From the NCBI GenBank assembly GCA_003223455.1, contig QHVE01000020.1:155492-187682 (forward strand): a stretch of DNA of 32,191 bases, given 5' to 3'. The DNA is from Gemmatimonadota bacterium (GTDB lineage Bacteria; Gemmatimonadota; Gemmatimonadetes; Gemmatimonadales; Gemmatimonadaceae). How positions within the stretch are numbered: position 1 is the first letter of the stretch; every line of letters starts with the position of its first letter. Shown here piece after piece: positions 25,203 through 32,191 of the stretch. A model generated the notes under the pieces. That model made no database searches, was not told the DNA's origin, and saw only the letters and a program-made list of their open reading frames with translations. A program made the position numbers and the translations under genes.

Positions 25203-26134
25203 CGGACGATCGGGATCGGCAGCCACCCGAGCAGCAGATATGCGACCGGCAGTACGAAGATCAGGCTGTCGAATCGATCCAGGATGCCGCCGTGCCCGGG
25301 AATGATGCGCGAGCTGTCCTTCACTCCCCCCTCGCGCTTGAGCAACGACTCGAAGAGATCGCCGACCTGGGCTGCGACGCTGATGATGAGCCCGAATCCG
25401 ATCGCGCCCCAGGGCGTGAAGCCCAGGCTCGCGACGGGAACGAGGACGTAGCGCGCGTAGAGCCACGCGACGACCATGCTGGCCAGCAGTCCCCCGACCG
25501 CGCCCGCCACCGTTTTTCCGGGACTCACAGCGGGGATGAGCTTGCGCCCGCCGATCGACCGGCCGACGAAGTACGCTCCGATGTCCGAGGCCCAGGTCAG
25601 CACGAGGGGGAAGATCAGCAGCACTCCACCGGGCGCGAGGGGAACCTGCAACGGTCCGAGCGACAGGAAGCGTGCACCAACGACGTCGTACCCGCGCACG
25701 ATGTCGTGATACCGGATGGCGTAGCCATAGGCGAGCATCCCCGCCGTGTAGGCGATGCCGAGCATCGTCGCCGCCGCTGCACCGAGCGGCCGGCCGTCGA
25801 CGCCGCGCAGCCAGATCGTCGCGGCGAGGATGGCGAGCGCCACGATCGCGACGAAGGCGGGACGAAAGGCGAACAGTCCGAGGTAGTGTGCGTGCACGGC
25901 GAGCGGCAGCAGTCCGGCGAGGGCGATGCCGACGTCATCCAGGGGGCGTGTGCCCGAGCCGCGCGCGATGCGGAAGAACTCCCACGCGCCGATCGCGCTC
26001 ACGACCGCGAGCAGGGCTGCAAGTGGAGCGCCCCCCGCGAGCACGATCCAGAGCGCGAGGGGGGCGGCGACGACCGAGAACAGGATGCGGAGCGCGAGCT
26101 CGGACATCGGGGCGGGCGCGGTCGCCCGCGTCAC
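25199..26134 (-). CDS. cdsA: Phosphatidate cytidylyltransferase (CDP-diacylglycerol synthase)
   Basis: This integral membrane enzyme makes CDP-diacylglycerol from phosphatidic acid and CTP, the branch point of phospholipid synthesis. The family signature is complete near the C-terminus: SLLKREGGVKDSSRIIPGHGGILDRFDS (263-290), with the metal-binding aspartates at 286 and 289. About eight hydrophobic segments precede and surround it. The 311-residue protein starts with GTG 26134, which overlaps the frr stop as GTGA. An ATG at 26107 (MSELALRILFS) is a realistic alternative start. In most bacteria uppS lies between frr and cdsA; here it is absent and the two genes overlap directly. The downstream overlap with dxr is TTGA. 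Confidence 0.95.
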   Translation of the reverse strand: MTRATAPAPMSELALRILFSVVAAPLALWIVLAGGAPLAALLAVVSAIGAWEFFRIARGSGTRPLDDVGIALAGLLPLAVHAHYLGLFAFRPAFVAIVALAILAATIWLRGVDGRPLGAAAATMLGIAYTAGMLAYGYAIRYHDIVRGYDVVGARFLSLGPLQVPLAPGGVLLIFPLVLTWASDIGAYFVGRSIGGRKLIPAVSPGKTVAGAVGGLLASMVVAWLYARYVLVPVASLGFTPWGAIGFGLIISVAAQVGDLFESLLKREGGVKDSSRIIPGHGGILDRFDSLIFVLPVAYLLLGWLPIPIVR

Positions 26135-26685
26135 ACTTCCATGATCTCGGCCTCTTTGGCCTTGATCATCTGATCGATCTTCGCGATGTAGTCGTCGTGA
26201 ACCTTTTGAAGGTCCTTCTCGGCGTGCTTCACGTCGTCCTCGCTCACGCCGTTCAGCTTCTTCAGCGAATCCCGCGCGTGCGTGCGCGCGTGGCGGATCG
26301 CGATCTTGCCCTCTTCGGCGAGCTTGTGGACGACCTTCACGAGCTCCTTGCGCCGCTGCTCGTTCATCTGCGGCAGCGGGACGCGGATCGCGCCCCCCTG
26401 GGCCGACGGCTCGAGGCCGAGATCGGACTCGCGGATTGCCTTCTCGACGACCTTCACCTGCCCCTTGTCGAATGGCGTCACGAGCAGCGTACGGGGCTCG
26501 GGTGCGGCGATGCTCGCCACCTGGTTCAGGTGCATCTGCTGCCCGTACATCTCGACGCGGACCGTGTCGAGCATGTTGGGCGTCGCCTTGCCCGAGCGGA
26601 CCGAGCCGAACTCACGCTTCGCCGCGTCGATGCCTTTGTCCATCGAGGCGCGGCATTCCTTCAGAATCTCTGGAATAGTGCTCAT
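26131..26685 (-). CDS. frr: Ribosome recycling factor
   Basis: This tRNA-shaped factor splits post-termination ribosomes together with EF-G. The 184-residue product has the normal length and the typical opening block [29 protein letters not shown], then [46 protein letters not shown] and the C-terminal helix [30 protein letters not shown] 26685 overlaps the pyrH stop as ATGA, and the stop overlaps the cdsA start as GTGA. pyrH-frr pairing is near-universal in bacteria. Confidence 0.98.
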   Translation of the reverse strand: MSTIPEILKECRASMDKGIDAAKREFGSVRSGKATPNMLDTVRVEMYGQQMHLNQVASIAAPEPRTLLVTPFDKGQVKVVEKAIRESDLGLEPSAQGGAIRVPLPQMNEQRRKELVKVVHKLAEEGKIAIRHARTHARDSLKKLNGVSEDDVKHAEKDLQKVHDDYIAKIDQMIKAKEAEIMEV

Positions 26686-27407
26686 CGGACGAGGGTGCCG
26701 ATGCGTTCGCCCTGCACGGCAGCGGCGATCACGCCCGGACGGTGGATGTTCAGGACAATCAGCGGCAACGCGTTCTCCTTGCAGAGGGTGACGGCCGTCT
26801 GGTCCATCACCTTGAGTTCCTCCAGCATCACGTCCCGATAGCTGATCTCATCGTAGAACGTCGCGGTGGGGTCCTGCTTGGGATCGGCCGAGTAGACGCC
26901 GTCGACGCTCGTCGCCTTGATGATCACGTCCGCCTTGATCTGGATCGCACGGAGCACGGCAGCCGTGTCGGTGCTGAAGTAGGGATTGCCCGTTCCCGCG
27001 GCGAAGATGACGATGCGCCCGTTCTCGAGGTGCGCCAGCGCGCGGCGGCGAATGTACGGCTCCGCGAGCTCCTCCATCCGGATCGCCGTCATGACGCGCG
27101 TCTCCAGCCCTTTCCGCTCGAGGATGTCCTGCACGGCGAGCGCGTTGATCACCGTACCGAGCATGCCCATGTAGTCGGCGCCGACTCGGTCCATTCCCAT
27201 CTTCGAGAGCTGCGAGCCGCGGACGATGTTGCCGCCGCCGATCACCAGACCGAGTGAAGTACCCTGCCGTACGACGGCGGCGATCTCCTCGGCGATCCGG
27301 TCCATCGTGTCGAAGTCGAACCCGAGACCACGCTCTCCGGCGAGCGCCTCGCCGGAGATCTTCAGCAAGACGCGCTGGTATCGGAGCTCCGCCACGGGCG
27401 CGCTCAC
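26682..27407 (-). CDS. pyrH: UMP kinase
   Basis: This hexameric amino-acid-kinase-fold enzyme phosphorylates UMP to UDP and is specific to bacteria and archaea. The 241-residue product shows [20 protein letters not shown] at the N-terminus, the glycine-rich [13 protein letters not shown], the nucleotide-site block [60 protein letters not shown] with VDGVYSADP, and [23 protein letters not shown] 27407 overlaps the tsf stop as GTGA. It is one of the tsf-pyrH-frr-cdsA-dxr-rseP string, all of which share stop/start overlaps. Confidence 0.98.
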   Translation of the reverse strand: MSAPVAELRYQRVLLKISGEALAGERGLGFDFDTMDRIAEEIAAVVRQGTSLGLVIGGGNIVRGSQLSKMGMDRVGADYMGMLGTVINALAVQDILERKGLETRVMTAIRMEELAEPYIRRRALAHLENGRIVIFAAGTGNPYFSTDTAAVLRAIQIKADVIIKATSVDGVYSADPKQDPTATFYDEISYRDVMLEELKVMDQTAVTLCKENALPLIVLNIHRPGVIAAAVQGERIGTLVR

Positions 27408-28279
27408 TCCTGCCCGATCTGGAAGCGGGCGAAGCGGCGAATCGAGACGCCGCTGCCGGCGGCCTTCACGAGATCGCGAATCGCCTTGCTGTCGTCGCGC
27501 ACCCAGGGCTGGTCGAGGAGCGTGACCTCCTTGTAGTACTTGTCGACGCGTCCCTGCACCATCTTCTCGACGATGTTCGCCGGCTTGCCGCTGGCCGCCG
27601 CCTGCTCCGAGAAGATGCGCCGCTCGCGGTCGACGAGCGCCGCCGGGACGTCGTCGCGCGTGACGGCCACCGGAACGGTGGGGACGCCTGCGGTGACGTG
27701 TTCGGCGATCGTGCGGGCGAGCTGCTGCCCGGCCTCGCCCGTGATGCCGGCCACCTCGACGAGCGTACCGACCTTGCCGTTGTGGTGGACGTAGGCGCCG
27801 ACCGCGCCGGCGCCGCCGAAGCGCGCGTAGCGGCGAAGCACGATGTTCTCGCCGATGGTGCCGGTGAGCTGCTTGAGCGTGTCGGCCAGCGTGCCGGCGT
27901 CGCCGAACTTCGTCTGCAGCAGTGGCGAATCATCCGCGCTGGTCACGGCGCCATCGATCGAGCTCTGCGCGAGCAACGTGTCGGCGATCTTCTCGACCGT
28001 CTGGCCGAACGCCTCGTTCCGCGCCACGAAGTCGGTCTCGCTGTTGAGCTCCACGAGCGCACCAGTCGCGCCGTCGGTGGAGACGCGCGAGACGATCTTG
28101 CCTTCGGATGCGGCGCGGCCGGCGCGGGACTCGCCGCGCGAGATGCCCTTCTTCCGCAGCCATTCGACCGCCTGCTCCATGTCGCCCTGACACTCCTCGA
28201 GCGCCTTCTTGCAATCCATCATGCCTGCCTGAGTGCGCTGACGCAGCTCGGACACATCCTTGGCGGTATATGCAGCCAT
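27404..28279 (-). CDS. tsf: Translation elongation factor Ts
   Basis: This is the guanine nucleotide exchange factor of EF-Tu. The 291-residue product has the N-terminal UBA-like block [25 protein letters not shown], the signature [19 protein letters not shown] in the form [20 protein letters not shown], and the C-terminal [22 protein letters not shown] 28279 gives [12 protein letters not shown]; an upstream in-frame TTG (28288) is less likely. It follows rpsB after 115 bases that contain a strong GC stem-loop, so tsf output can be set below rpsB output. The stop overlaps pyrH as GTGA. Confidence 0.98.
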   Translation of the reverse strand: MAAYTAKDVSELRQRTQAGMMDCKKALEECQGDMEQAVEWLRKKGISRGESRAGRAASEGKIVSRVSTDGATGALVELNSETDFVARNEAFGQTVEKIADTLLAQSSIDGAVTSADDSPLLQTKFGDAGTLADTLKQLTGTIGENIVLRRYARFGGAGAVGAYVHHNGKVGTLVEVAGITGEAGQQLARTIAEHVTAGVPTVPVAVTRDDVPAALVDRERRIFSEQAAASGKPANIVEKMVQGRVDKYYKEVTLLDQPWVRDDSKAIRDLVKAAGSGVSIRRFARFQIGQE

Positions 28280-28307
28280 TCTTCTCAAATCCTTGCGTGG
28301 CGTGGAA

Positions 28308-28332
28308 ACGCCGCCGGATGTGCCGGCGGCGT
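28308..28332 (-). terminator. Strong stem-loop between rpsB and tsf
   Basis: ACGCCGCCGG (28308-28317) pairs perfectly with CCGGCGGCGT (28323-28332) over a five-base loop. On the minus strand the stem ends in TTT, then CC, so the T-run is poor. It lies 62 bases after the rpsB stop and 28 before the tsf start, a typical place for an attenuator or RNA-processing site. Confidence 0.5.
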
Positions 28333-28394
28333 ATGAATGCTAATGCGTCCGGCCAAGGCTCGCTGTGCAGCAGCCAGGGCCGTCATGCCGGCTC

Positions 28395-29300
28395 CTACTC
28401 GTCGGTGGCGTCCGGGGCGGCCTCGCCCGGTTCGCCCTCGCCTTCGGCGCCCTTGAGATGTGCGGCGATCGCTTCCGGCTTTGCGCGCCGGCGACGCGGA
28501 CGCCGGCGACGACGCTCGTCACCGCGGTCGCCAGCGGCCTCGGTGCCACGCTCGGAGCTGTAGGTCATCGCACCCTCGGCGACGTCGTCCGACTCCTCGC
28601 GGACCGGCGCTTCACGGCGCGCTTCAGCGATCGTCTCCGCGATCGCCTTCGTGATCAGCTCCACCGAACGGATCGCGTCGTCGTTGCCCGCGATCGGCAC
28701 GGTGATGAGATCGGGATCCGCGTTGGTGTCGACGATCGAGATGATCGGGATACCGAGCTTGTTCGCCTCGGCAACGGCGATCTTCTCCTTCTTGGCGTCG
28801 ACGACGAACATGAGGCCCGGCGTACGCGTGAGGGAGCGGATGCCGCTCAGATACTTCGAGAGCTTGTCCTTCTCACGCGTCATCATCAGACGCTCTTTCT
28901 TCGTGTAGTTCTCCCACTCGCCGCCCTCGGCCGATCCCGCCTCCAGCTCCTTCATCCGGCGGAGCTGCTTCTTGACGGTCTGGAAGTTGGTGAGCAGGCC
29001 GCCGAGCCAGCGCTCGGTGATGTACATCGCGCCGCAGCGATCGGCCTCCTGCTTCACGATGCCGGCGACCTGCGCCTTCGTGCAGACGAAGAGAACGCTG
29101 TCGCCGCGGAGGACCACGTCGCGCACGAGCTTCTGCGCGACCTCCAGCTGGCGGAGCGTCTTCTGCAGGTCGATGATGTGGATCCCGTTCCGCTCCGCGA
29201 AGATGAAGCGGCGCATCTTGGGATTCCAGCGGCGCGTCTGGTGTCCGAAGTGGACGCCAGCGGCGAGGAGGGCTTCGATCGTGGGCTGAGTGTCAGACAT
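28395..29300 (-). CDS. rpsB: 30S ribosomal protein S2 with basic/acidic C-terminal tail
   Basis: This protein of the 30S body joins late in assembly. The conserved core spans residues 1-227, with LLAAGVHFGHQTRRWNPKMRRFIF, LFVCTKAQ, ERWLGGLLTNFQTV, MFVVDAKKE and IISIVDTNADPDLITVPIAGNDDAIRS. The 301-residue product has about 74 residues beyond the usual end: an acidic stretch, then an arginine patch ([12 protein letters not shown], 263-274) and a Glu/Gly/Ala-rich end. Such low-complexity tails occur on S2 in some phyla and probably contact RNA or stay disordered. ATG 29300 gives MSDTQPTIEALLAAGVHFGH. Upstream, 29301-29484 carries a GGGGAGT-type inverted repeat but no promoter I can defend, so it may be read from rplM. 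Confidence 0.98.
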   Translation of the reverse strand: MSDTQPTIEALLAAGVHFGHQTRRWNPKMRRFIFAERNGIHIIDLQKTLRQLEVAQKLVRDVVLRGDSVLFVCTKAQVAGIVKQEADRCGAMYITERWLGGLLTNFQTVKKQLRRMKELEAGSAEGGEWENYTKKERLMMTREKDKLSKYLSGIRSLTRTPGLMFVVDAKKEKIAVAEANKLGIPIISIVDTNADPDLITVPIAGNDDAIRSVELITKAIAETIAEARREAPVREESDDVAEGAMTYSSERGTEAAGDRGDERRRRRPRRRRAKPEAIAAHLKGAEGEGEPGEAAPDATDE

Positions 29301-29415
29301 GAGCCATTCGTTTGGTTGATCGTCGGCGAACCTTCGACACCTCCATCCACCGACCGGATTCGTCGGCACCGAACAGAGACTCGGAACGCCTGAGGGATGA
29401 ACTGCGAACTACCGT

Positions 29416-29474
29416 GGGGAGTGGGGAGTTCGGGGTGACGGCGTTTGAAAGCCTTCAGTCACTCCCCAGTCCCC
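29416..29474. repeat. GGGGAGT inverted repeat after rpsI
   Basis: The left arm 29416-29429 (two GGGGAGT units) pairs with the right arm 29461-29474 (ACTCCCC then AGTCCCC) in 13 of 14 positions. The 31-base loop contains a further GTGAC/GTCAC pair. It starts 11 bases after the rpsI stop. No T-run follows on the minus strand. It is either an RNA stem-loop that sets rpsI/rpsB ratios or a dispersed palindromic element; copies elsewhere in the genome would decide. Confidence 0.55.
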
Positions 29475-29484
29475 GCTGCTCCAA

Positions 29485-29880
29485 CTATCTCTTCGAGAAC
29501 TGGAACCGCTTGCGCGCCTTCGGACGACCCGGCTTCTTGCGCTCGACCGCGCGGGCATCGCGCGTGAGCAGGCCGAGATCGCGCAGCTTGCGGCGGTGCG
29601 ACTCGTCGATCTTCACGAGCGCGCGAGCGACGGCGAGGCGAAGCGCGCCGGCCTGACCGGTCTGACCACCGCCGTTGACGTTCGCCTTGACGTCGTACTG
29701 TCCGAGCCGGTCCGTCGCCGTGAAGGGCTGCTGGATCGCCGTGACGAGCGCTGGACGCGGGAAGTAATCACCGAGCGTGCGGCCGTTGATGTCCCACTTG
29801 CCGCTGCCGGGCCTGAGGTACACGCGGCAGACCGCTTCCTTGCGGCGGCCGATGGTGTGCGTGATCTGCGTGTCGGGCAT
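29485..29880 (-). CDS. rpsI: 30S ribosomal protein S9
   Basis: This protein of the 30S head has a C-terminal tail that reaches the P-site tRNA. The 131-residue product shows THTIGRRKEAVCRVYLRPG, the NGRTLGDYFPR block, NVNGGGQTGQAGALRLAVARAL, LTRDARAVERKKPG and the basic end RPKARKRFQFSKR; the terminal K-R is typical. ATG 29880 is three bases after the rplM stop, the usual rplM-rpsI pair. The 184-base region between its stop and rpsB holds the inverted repeat at 29416-29474. Confidence 0.98.
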   Translation of the reverse strand: MPDTQITHTIGRRKEAVCRVYLRPGSGKWDINGRTLGDYFPRPALVTAIQQPFTATDRLGQYDVKANVNGGGQTGQAGALRLAVARALVKIDESHRRKLRDLGLLTRDARAVERKKPGRPKARKRFQFSKR

Positions 29881-29883
29881 CGA

Positions 29884-30336
29884 TTACTTCGCCTCGCTCT
29901 TCGGGAGGGTCAACGTCTTGGGCATCTGCGCGGTGTGTGGGTGCTCTGCCCCCGCGTACACGCGGAGCTTGCCGCGCAGAGCGTTGCGACCGAGCGCCGT
30001 CTTGGGGAGCATGCCGTACACGGCCTTCTCGATCACCCGCTCGGGATGCTTCGCGAGCATCGTGGCGAACGGCGTGAAGCGCTCGTGACCCATGTAGCCG
30101 GTGTGGCGGAAGTACTCCTTCTGCTCCGCCTTCCGGCCGGTGACCCGGACCTTGGACGCATTGATGACGATGACGCCGTCGCCCGTGTCCATGTGCGGGG
30201 TGAAGATCGGCTTGTGCTTGCCGCGGATGATGCGCGCGACCTCGGTCGCGAGGCGCCCGAGGACGACATCCTCGGCGTCGACGACATACCAGTCTTGCTG
30301 GATGTCGCTCGGCGTGGCGCTGAAGGTTTTGAACAT
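29884..30336 (-). CDS. rplM: 50S ribosomal protein L13
   Basis: This early-assembly protein of the 50S subunit is 150 residues long. Visible blocks are [29 protein letters not shown]-like [45 protein letters not shown], and the signature [33 protein letters not shown] 30336 gives [17 protein letters not shown]. Longer readings upstream in this frame lie antisense to dinB and are not coding. It is the first gene of the long minus-strand translation cluster; its promoter is at 30431-30459, leaving a leader of about 90 bases. Confidence 0.98.
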   Translation of the reverse strand: MFKTFSATPSDIQQDWYVVDAEDVVLGRLATEVARIIRGKHKPIFTPHMDTGDGVIVINASKVRVTGRKAEQKEYFRHTGYMGHERFTPFATMLAKHPERVIEKAVYGMLPKTALGRNALRGKLRVYAGAEHPHTAQMPKTLTLPKSEAK

Positions 30337-30430
30337 GACCTGACGAACTCGAGATGGGTCTTTCGCCTCACCGGTGCGTAATGCAACCCGGGTCTCGGCC
30401 GCCATCGAAGGCGTTTTTAGACAGACTCGT

Positions 30431-30459
30431 AAGGTAGACAGGGGCATAAGCGTAGTCAA
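30431..30459 (-). promoter_or_regulatory. rplM-rpsI promoter
   Basis: On the minus strand TTGACT (30459-30454, five of six matches) and TACCTT (30436-30431) are 17 bases apart. It lies in the divergent rplM/dinB gap 30337-30520. The -10 has the TANCTT form found in the other promoters of this window. Confidence 0.6.
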
Positions 30460-30508
30460 CGCTTGGGGTTGAGCGACAGGACGACACGCACGGCCCCCAG
30501 TCCACCGG

Positions 30509-30514
30509 TATGTT
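30509..30514 (+). promoter_or_regulatory. Candidate -10 box of dinB, leaderless geometry
   Basis: TATGTT (30509-30514) is followed by six bases (tctccc) and the dinB ATG at 30521, the same spacing as for dus and hisS. No convincing -35 box lies 16-19 bases upstream, so an activator or induction by DNA damage may be needed. I see no clear LexA-type palindrome. Confidence 0.35.
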
Positions 30515-30520
30515 TCTCCC

Positions 30521-31750
30521 ATGCCCGAGACCACTCGCGCTCGTCGCATCCTGCTGGCGGATGCGGATGCCTTCTTCGTCGCCGTGGCGCGACTCGTCGA
30601 TCCCGAAGGCGCCGGCCGAGCGCCCCTGCTGATCGTCGGGGGCGCGGCGGGAAGCCGCGGTGTGGTCTGCTCCGCGTCGTACGAGACGCGGAAGTTCGGC
30701 GTTCGCTCGGCGATGCCGATCTCGCGTGCACTGCGGCTGTGTCCAGATGCCCTCTGCGTCCCGGTGCCGCGCCGCGCGTGCGGAGTGAAGCATCGCGAGA
30801 TTCGAGACGTGCTGGAGCGGTTCACTCCCACCGTGCAGGCCGCCTCGATCGACGAATGGTATCTCGACCTCGGCGGGACTGAGCGCCTGCACGGCAACGC
30901 GTCACTGGAGGAGATCGCACACCGGATTCGGACGGAGGTTCGGGCCGTCACCGGTCTCTCCATCTCCCTCGGGGGCGGTACGTCGAAGCTGATTGCCAAG
31001 CTCGCCGTCGAGCGCGCGAAACCAAAGCCGGGCACCGGCGCGACCGGCGTGCACATCGTCCCGAGAGGCGAGGAGCTCGCGTTCATGCGACAGCTCGCTC
31101 TGGCGGACATTCCCGGCATCGGCCCCAAGACATCGGCTCGCCTCTCCGACGCCGGACTCCGCGGCGTCGAGGACGTCCTCGCGCTGGACGATCCTGCGCT
31201 CGCTCGACTCATCGGAGCCGGCGACGCCGCGTGGCTGAGCGAGCGCGTGCGTGGCATCGACGACGCCGAAGTCGTCGAGCGCGAGGTCGCAAAGAGCATC
31301 AGTCGCGACGAGACGTTCGATACCGATCTCCACGACGATCTGCTCCTAGAAGGCGAGCTGGCCGAGCTCGTGGGGCGCGCCGCATCGGATCTCCGGAGCG
31401 ATTCGCTGCGGGCGCGTACGGTCACCGTACGGATCCGCGACAGCGACTTCACGACGCGCCAGGCAAGCCGCACGGTGGAAGAAGCCCTCGAATCGGATCG
31501 GGCACTTTTCGCCGTCGCCCGGTCGTTACTCGCGAAACTTCGACGTGCGCGACGCGTACCGGCACGTCTCGTGGGGGTCGCACTGTCGAACTTCACTCCA
31601 CCGCCCGCGGTGCAGCTCGCGCTGTTCGACGGCGCTCGTGCTCCGCTGGAGACGGCGAAAGACCGGGAAGTCTCGCGGGCGGTGGACAGCGTACGTGCAC
31701 GCTTCGGACGCGACGCGATCGCGCCCGGGCGGAAGCCTCGCTCGCGATAA
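30521..31750 (+). CDS. dinB: DNA polymerase IV (Y-family, translesion)
   Basis: This error-prone Y-family polymerase copies past damaged bases. The 409-residue product shows catalytic Asp14 in LLADADAFF (the family's D-x-D-x-F-F block), Asp111 and Glu112 in [10 protein letters not shown], the [18 protein letters not shown] finger block, [14 protein letters not shown], and the helix-hairpin-helix [12 protein letters not shown]. The little-finger domain follows. Near the end QLALFDG is a beta-clamp-binding motif, so the full polymerase is present. It is not an ImuB-type variant, because the acidic catalytic residues are intact. ATG 30521 has no Shine-Dalgarno sequence upstream but a -10-like box six bases before it. 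It is divergent from rplM and converges on the BCCP gene with a 4-base gap. No imuA, dnaE2 or lexA gene is nearby. Confidence 0.95.
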   Translation: MPETTRARRILLADADAFFVAVARLVDPEGAGRAPLLIVGGAAGSRGVVCSASYETRKFGVRSAMPISRALRLCPDALCVPVPRRACGVKHREIRDVLERFTPTVQAASIDEWYLDLGGTERLHGNASLEEIAHRIRTEVRAVTGLSISLGGGTSKLIAKLAVERAKPKPGTGATGVHIVPRGEELAFMRQLALADIPGIGPKTSARLSDAGLRGVEDVLALDDPALARLIGAGDAAWLSERVRGIDDAEVVEREVAKSISRDETFDTDLHDDLLLEGELAELVGRAASDLRSDSLRARTVTVRIRDSDFTTRQASRTVEEALESDRALFAVARSLLAKLRRARRVPARLVGVALSNFTPPPAVQLALFDGARAPLETAKDREVSRAVDSVRARFGRDAIAPGRKPRSR

Positions 31751-31754
31751 GCCC

Positions 31755-32174
31755 CTACTCGAGCTCGATCAGCAGCGCTCCTTTCTCAACGGCCGATCCC
31801 GGTTGCGCCAGCACGGACTTGACGGTCGCCGTCGCCTGGGCGCGCAGCTCGTTCTCCATCTTCATGGCTTCCATCACCACGAGGCCCTGGCCCGGCTGCA
31901 CCCGATCACCGACCTGCACGTTGACGCGAACGATCATCCCCGGCATCGGGGCGACGAGCGGGGCGGGCCCGCTCGGTCCCGCCGTCGCACCGGCCAACTC
32001 ACGGATCGCGCGAGCACGCTCGTCGAGCGCTTCGACCTCGTGACGGAAGCCGTCGACCCAGATCGCGTACCGGCCTCGCGTCCCTGCTGGACGTACGACG
32101 ATGCGATGGACCTCGTCGCCGACGGTGAGCAGGCGCACTGGAGTGCCCTCGACGTCGGCTAGTCGCACGTTCAT
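31755..32174 (-). CDS. Biotin carboxyl carrier protein of an acyl-CoA/pyruvate-type carboxylase
   Basis: This 139-residue protein has a biotinyl domain in its C-terminal half. The biotin attachment site is Lys105 in [10 protein letters not shown], and the opening strand block [26 protein letters not shown] precedes it. The N-terminal ~70 residues ([31 protein letters not shown]) resemble the segment before the biotin domain in acyl-CoA, pyruvate and oxaloacetate carboxylases. They do not look like the Ala/Pro linker of standard AccB. It probably serves a biotin carboxylase encoded just beyond the right edge. I chose ATG 32174; a GTG at 32189, or a fusion to the preceding protein, cannot be excluded because the window ends there. 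It converges on dinB with only four bases between stops. Confidence 0.85.
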   Translation of the reverse strand: MNVRLADVEGTPVRLLTVGDEVHRIVVRPAGTRGRYAIWVDGFRHEVEALDERARAIRELAGATAGPSGPAPLVAPMPGMIVRVNVQVGDRVQPGQGLVVMEAMKMENELRAQATATVKSVLAQPGSAVEKGALLIELE

Positions 32175-32191
32175 CGACGCGCCGTCCACGC
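32171..32191 (-). CDS. Possible last codons of an upstream gene (partial)
   Basis: In the frame one base off the BCCP gene, the last six codons before TGA (32173-32171) read A-W-T-A-R-R. The TGA overlaps the BCCP ATG as ATGA, the overlap used repeatedly in this genome. A biotin carboxylase gene is the natural guess, but 21 bases cannot identify it. Confidence 0.3.
   Translation of the reverse strand, partial: AWTARR

Noticed and set aside
29301-29415. Separate rpsB promoter
   Set aside because: No TTG-type box pairs with a TANNNT box at 16-19 bases in this stretch; I could not defend one.
29416-29474. G-quadruplex or CRISPR-like array
   Set aside because: Only three GGGG runs on one strand, and just two short repeat units without spacers; it is better described as an inverted repeat.
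30337-30520. SOS (LexA) box in front of dinB
   Set aside because: No palindrome resembling known LexA sites was seen in the rplM/dinB gap.
30337-31596. Upstream extension of rplM opposite dinB
   Set aside because: The extension is Ser/Arg-rich shadow sequence of the dinB gene; L13 begins normally at 30336.
31751-31754. Bidirectional terminator between dinB and the BCCP gene
   Set aside because: The stops are four bases apart and I found no clear stem-loop with a T-run around them.

Overview
The window is GC-rich bacterial chromosome, densely packed with housekeeping genes. There are no mobile elements, CRISPR arrays, tRNAs or rRNAs that I can see. Gene order and several features suggest Gemmatimonadota or a close relative, but this is inference without a search: an archaeal/eukaryotic-type prolyl-tRNA synthetase, a DUF3667 protein, Asp-Ser/Thr-Arg-rich low-complexity tails, and TANNNT-type -10 boxes with apparently leaderless starts. 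A complete mre cluster predicts a rod-shaped cell. lysA and the MreC/PBP2/RodA set predict DAP-type peptidoglycan and an inner membrane with a periplasm.

Layout, left to right. (1) 14-1796, minus: dus followed by larB (nickel-pincer cofactor synthesis); larB is split into two frames. (2) 1954-2406, plus: a lone PTS EIIA protein, divergent from dus. (3) 2419-11506, minus: accD-folC-hisS-proS-lysA-phosphoesterase-guaA-DUF3667, with overlaps or gaps of a few bases throughout and what looks like an internal promoter in front of hisS. (4) 11579-17282, minus: mreB-mreC-mreD-mrdA-rodA, the elongasome operon. (5) 17537-30336, minus: rplM-rpsI-rpsB-tsf-pyrH-frr-cdsA-dxr-rseP-rpsO-pnp-M16 peptidase-ald. 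This is the classic translation and envelope-lipid supercluster, but uppS is missing from its usual slot between frr and cdsA. (6) 30521-31750, plus: DNA polymerase IV (dinB). (7) 31755-32174, minus: a biotin carboxyl carrier protein, with the last codons of a probable upstream partner at the window edge.

The genes work together as growth machinery: ribosomal proteins and translation factors, UMP and GMP synthesis, fatty acid (accD), phospholipid (cdsA) and isoprenoid (dxr) supply, DAP/lysine for the wall (lysA), and the wall elongation machine. Translational coupling through 1-4 base stop/start overlaps (ATGA, GTGA, TTGA, TGATG, TAGTG) is used almost everywhere.

I see no dramatic new system. 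The least ordinary signals are: a repeated promoter form with -10 TANCTT, three or four examples of which sit exactly 6 nt before a start codon (leaderless mRNAs); the split larB; a phosphoesterase lacking two usual metal ligands; an eightfold Asp-Ser/Thr motif in the MreC tail; a palindromic GGGGAGT element after rpsI; and hairpins between rpsB/tsf and rpsO/pnp. The longest non-coding stretches are 17283-17536 (254 bases), 30337-30520, 29301-29484 and 1797-1953; each is described in the entries.
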